DNA of 64,000 nucleotides from an uncultured Sulfitobacter sp. (GTDB lineage: Bacteria; Pseudomonadota; Alphaproteobacteria; Rhodobacterales; Rhodobacteraceae): the NCBI RefSeq assembly GCF_947499945.1, contig NZ_CANMQD010000004.1:248001-312000 (forward strand), read 5' to 3'. Of the stretch, positions 62,488 through 64,000 are shown piece by piece. The translations under genes were made by a program, and so were the position numbers. How positions within the stretch are numbered: the stretch's first letter is position 1; each line of letters begins with the position of its first letter. Under the pieces are notes generated by a model that searched no databases, was not told where the DNA came from, and was given only the letters and a program-made list of their open reading frames with translations.

Positions 62488-62717
62488 ATGGTTCATCCTC
62501 CCTCCCCGCTTTCGAAAAAATATGGACACTTGATTTATTCAGCTCGCGTGCCTCTACAAAAGGCGGCGTAATCCGACGAAGTGTCCGTGGTATCGGACGC
62601 TATGTCGGCAGAGAAGAATTGAATAATGAAGACTTTCGGCGCGGTTTTCATGTTGTGGACAACGCAGATCAGCTCGTGATCTTTTGCAATCGAGAGACGA
62701 GCCGCGTTGTCTTGTAA
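62488..62717 (+). pseudogene. Small gene split by a frameshift at an A6 run
   Basis: From the ATG at 62488 the frame reads MVHPPSPLSKK and then leaves the coding frame at AAAAAA (62515-62520). The -1 frame continues IWTLDLFSSRASTKGGVIRR up to VDNADQLVIFCNRETSRVVL and TAA at 62717. Joined, it is a 76-residue protein that looks like a small conserved family I recall beside this aldolase, often labelled phosphoribosylanthranilate isomerase without basis. It may be a pseudogene, a one-base sequence error, or rely on slippage at the A-run. Confidence 0.6.
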
Positions 62718-62743
62718 TCGTCTTCCCTTAAAGAAACCGATCT

Positions 62744-62759
62744 GAATTTTCGAAAATTC
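62744..62759. repeat. 16-base perfect palindrome near the aldolase stop
   Basis: GAATTTTC followed directly by GAAAATTC lies between the frameshifted gene and the end of the aldolase gene. As RNA it could form a weak hairpin in both directions; no long T-run follows on either strand, so a terminator is possible but poor. Confidence 0.55.
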
Positions 62760-62769
62760 CGTTAGCGCT

Positions 62770-63663
62770 TTAAGCTACCGAAGCATCATAAATCTTCTTG
62801 ATATTGGCCCCCAATGCCGCGTTGAATTCCGCATCTGACATCTTCACATTCAATCCTTCTGCCAACGCGCGGCTGAAGCTTGCGATCATCTTGTGGTTAT
62901 GGCTCAGCAAATCGCAGGCCACATCGGTCGAATATCCGCCCGACAATGCCACAACACGCAAGACCCGCGGGTGATCGGCAGCTGCATCATATAGGCCAGC
63001 CTTGCTCGGGATTGTAAGCTTGAGAATAACATCAATATTCTCTGGCAACGCATTCAAATTGCTCATAATTTCAACGGCGAGCATGTCCTCAGCCTCCGCT
63101 TTGGTTGCACTCTCGATGTGCACCTCCGGCTCGACAATCGGGACCAGTCCAGCGGCAGCAACCTGACGGGCAATCTCGAACTGTTGGGCCACGACGCTAG
63201 CGATACCTTTTGCATTCGCCTCCAAAATCAAGGAGCGCTCTTTGGTTCCAAAGATGCCCTTCTCGCTAGCTTTAGCCAAGAGCGCGTCAAGGTCAGGCAT
63301 TGGCTTAAGCATCTGCACGCCATTCGCTTCATCGGCCAACCCCTTGTCAATCTTCAAGAAAGGCACAACACCGCGATCTTCCCAGAGTACTTGGGCCGTG
63401 GGCTTGCCGTTAATATCGCTGTCCATTGTCCGTTCGAACAGGATCGCGCCAAGCACTTTGTCTGAAGTAAAATCATCAGCTAGAATGATACGACTACGCA
63501 TGGCGTGCACGGCGGCGTACATCTCGTCATCCCCAGAATAGTCCGCAGGCTCTACCCCGTATTGCGCCAAAGCTTTTGGTGTCGATCCTCCCGACTGGTC
63601 AAGGGCCGCGATAAAGCCTGATGCAGTTGCAATGCGGGTACGTTGTGCGTCTTTTTGGGCCAT
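62770..63663 (-). CDS. fbaB: Fructose-bisphosphate aldolase, class I
   Basis: A 297-residue class I aldolase of the short bacterial kind, which uses a Schiff-base Lys to split fructose 1,6-bisphosphate. Family features are FIAALDQSGGSTPKAL near residues 17-32, AILFERTMDSDINGK, VPFLKIDKGLADE, VPIVEPEVHIES, DVILKLTIPSKAGLY with the probable Schiff-base Lys, and VVALSGGYSTDVAC. AAAAGG lies upstream of the ATG. It follows the P450 gene on the same strand. Confidence 0.93.
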   Translation of the reverse strand: MAQKDAQRTRIATASGFIAALDQSGGSTPKALAQYGVEPADYSGDDEMYAAVHAMRSRIILADDFTSDKVLGAILFERTMDSDINGKPTAQVLWEDRGVVPFLKIDKGLADEANGVQMLKPMPDLDALLAKASEKGIFGTKERSLILEANAKGIASVVAQQFEIARQVAAAGLVPIVEPEVHIESATKAEAEDMLAVEIMSNLNALPENIDVILKLTIPSKAGLYDAAADHPRVLRVVALSGGYSTDVACDLLSHNHKMIASFSRALAEGLNVKMSDAEFNAALGANIKKIYDASVA

Positions 63664-63744
63664 GAATAGTGCCTTTTGTGCTGATATCTTCGTTTATGCT
63701 GTTCTAAAGCCTATATCGCATCAGTACCAGACGCTTTGGCGTTG

Positions 63745-64000
63745 TTAGCGCTCGCGGCGGGTGAACGTGAGGCGAATACCGTATTTTGCCCGCACGGTCA
63801 GATGGGCAACAGGGACCGGATCAGGCCCAACATCCACATGGTAATCCCGCAAAATGCGGCTGAGGATCAGCGGCCCTTCTATCATTGCAAATCCTGCACC
63901 GGGGCACACACGCGCACCTGCACTAAATGGAATGAACGCCTCACGCTGACAAGATTTGCCGTTCTCGGTATGCCAGCGCGCAGGATCAAACCCGTCAGGA
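63745..64000 (-). CDS. Cytochrome P450, C-terminal part
   Basis: The last 85 codons of a cytochrome P450; the rest lies beyond position 64000. The haem-binding motif FSAGARVCPGAGFAMIEG holds the axial Cys, preceded by PDGFDPARWH, the usual PERF-like segment. The tail reads RAKYGIRLTFTRRER. A substrate cannot be inferred from this part. Confidence 0.92.
   Translation of the reverse strand, partial: PDGFDPARWHTENGKSCQREAFIPFSAGARVCPGAGFAMIEGPLILSRILRDYHVDVGPDPVPVAHLTVRAKYGIRLTFTRRER

Noticed and set aside
1..64000. Search for CRISPR arrays, insertion sequences, phage genes or integration sites
   Set aside because: No regularly spaced repeats, transposase motifs, integrase motifs or tRNA-linked direct repeats were seen; the tRNA-Ser gene has no partial copy nearby that I could find.

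Overview
The window is a piece of a chromosome from the Roseobacter group (Rhodobacterales, Alphaproteobacteria). The evidence is the complete Paracoccus-type sox cluster, a dmdA-acuI pair for DMSP use, a trgA-trgB-cysK block, 5-aminolevulinate synthase, SspB of the alpha type and a circularly permuted two-piece tmRNA. No phage, insertion sequence or CRISPR array was seen, and genes are densely packed with many ATGA/GTGA overlaps. Species cannot be fixed from the sequence alone.

Layout. 1-5.8 kb: end of gmk, yicC, a PAS protein, class II DAHP synthase, and a GlxA-type regulator coupled to an unknown exported protein. 6-11.6 kb: a branched-chain amino acid type ABC transporter (livK, then livG-livF-small exported protein-livH-livM). 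11.7-19.7 kb: a HerA-like ATPase, two candidate small RNAs, an IalB protein, and an envelope group (KAS, acyl carrier protein, LpxD, L,D-transpeptidase, DUF882 protein). 19.9-22.1 kb: monomeric isocitrate dehydrogenase.

22.2-39.7 kb is the sulfur-oxidation region. soxR and soxS (+) diverge from soxV-W-X-Y-Z-A-B-(DsrE)-C-D-E-F (-). The minus-strand run continues through a DUF302 gene, hemA and a YeeE/YedE transporter. A BLUF photoreceptor and two MBL-fold proteins face it convergently, and a second YeeE/YedE gene follows soxR. The parts fit one scheme: YeeE/YedE proteins may import sulfur compounds, SoxV/SoxW/SoxS carry reductant across the membrane, and SoxYZ carries the sulfur chain. SoxXA, SoxB and SoxCD act on that chain, SoxE/SoxF are accessory electron proteins, and hemA could supply haem for the cytochromes. 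Likely control sites are SoxR-type palindromes, a terminator between soxA and soxB, and an FNR-type box before DUF302-hemA.

39.7-50.7 kb: aldose-epimerase-like protein, tRNA-Ser(GGA), AlaX, mechanosensitive channel, cysK, trgB, trgA, a cyclopropane-fatty-acid-synthase-like enzyme, photolyase and a class V aminotransferase. 50.7-55.7 kb: an operon DUF2182-DUF1326-DinB-dmdA-acuI divergent from a GntR/FadR regulator, with two TGTCnGACA operators between them. 55.6-64 kb: membrane proteins, a small L,D-transpeptidase, the two-piece tmRNA (tag ANDNRAPMAMAA), chrB-like and chrA genes, sspB, fumC with two small coupled genes, a frameshifted small gene, class I fructose-bisphosphate aldolase and the end of a cytochrome P450.

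Functions are assigned by recognising motifs and family-like sequence by eye. No database search was run.
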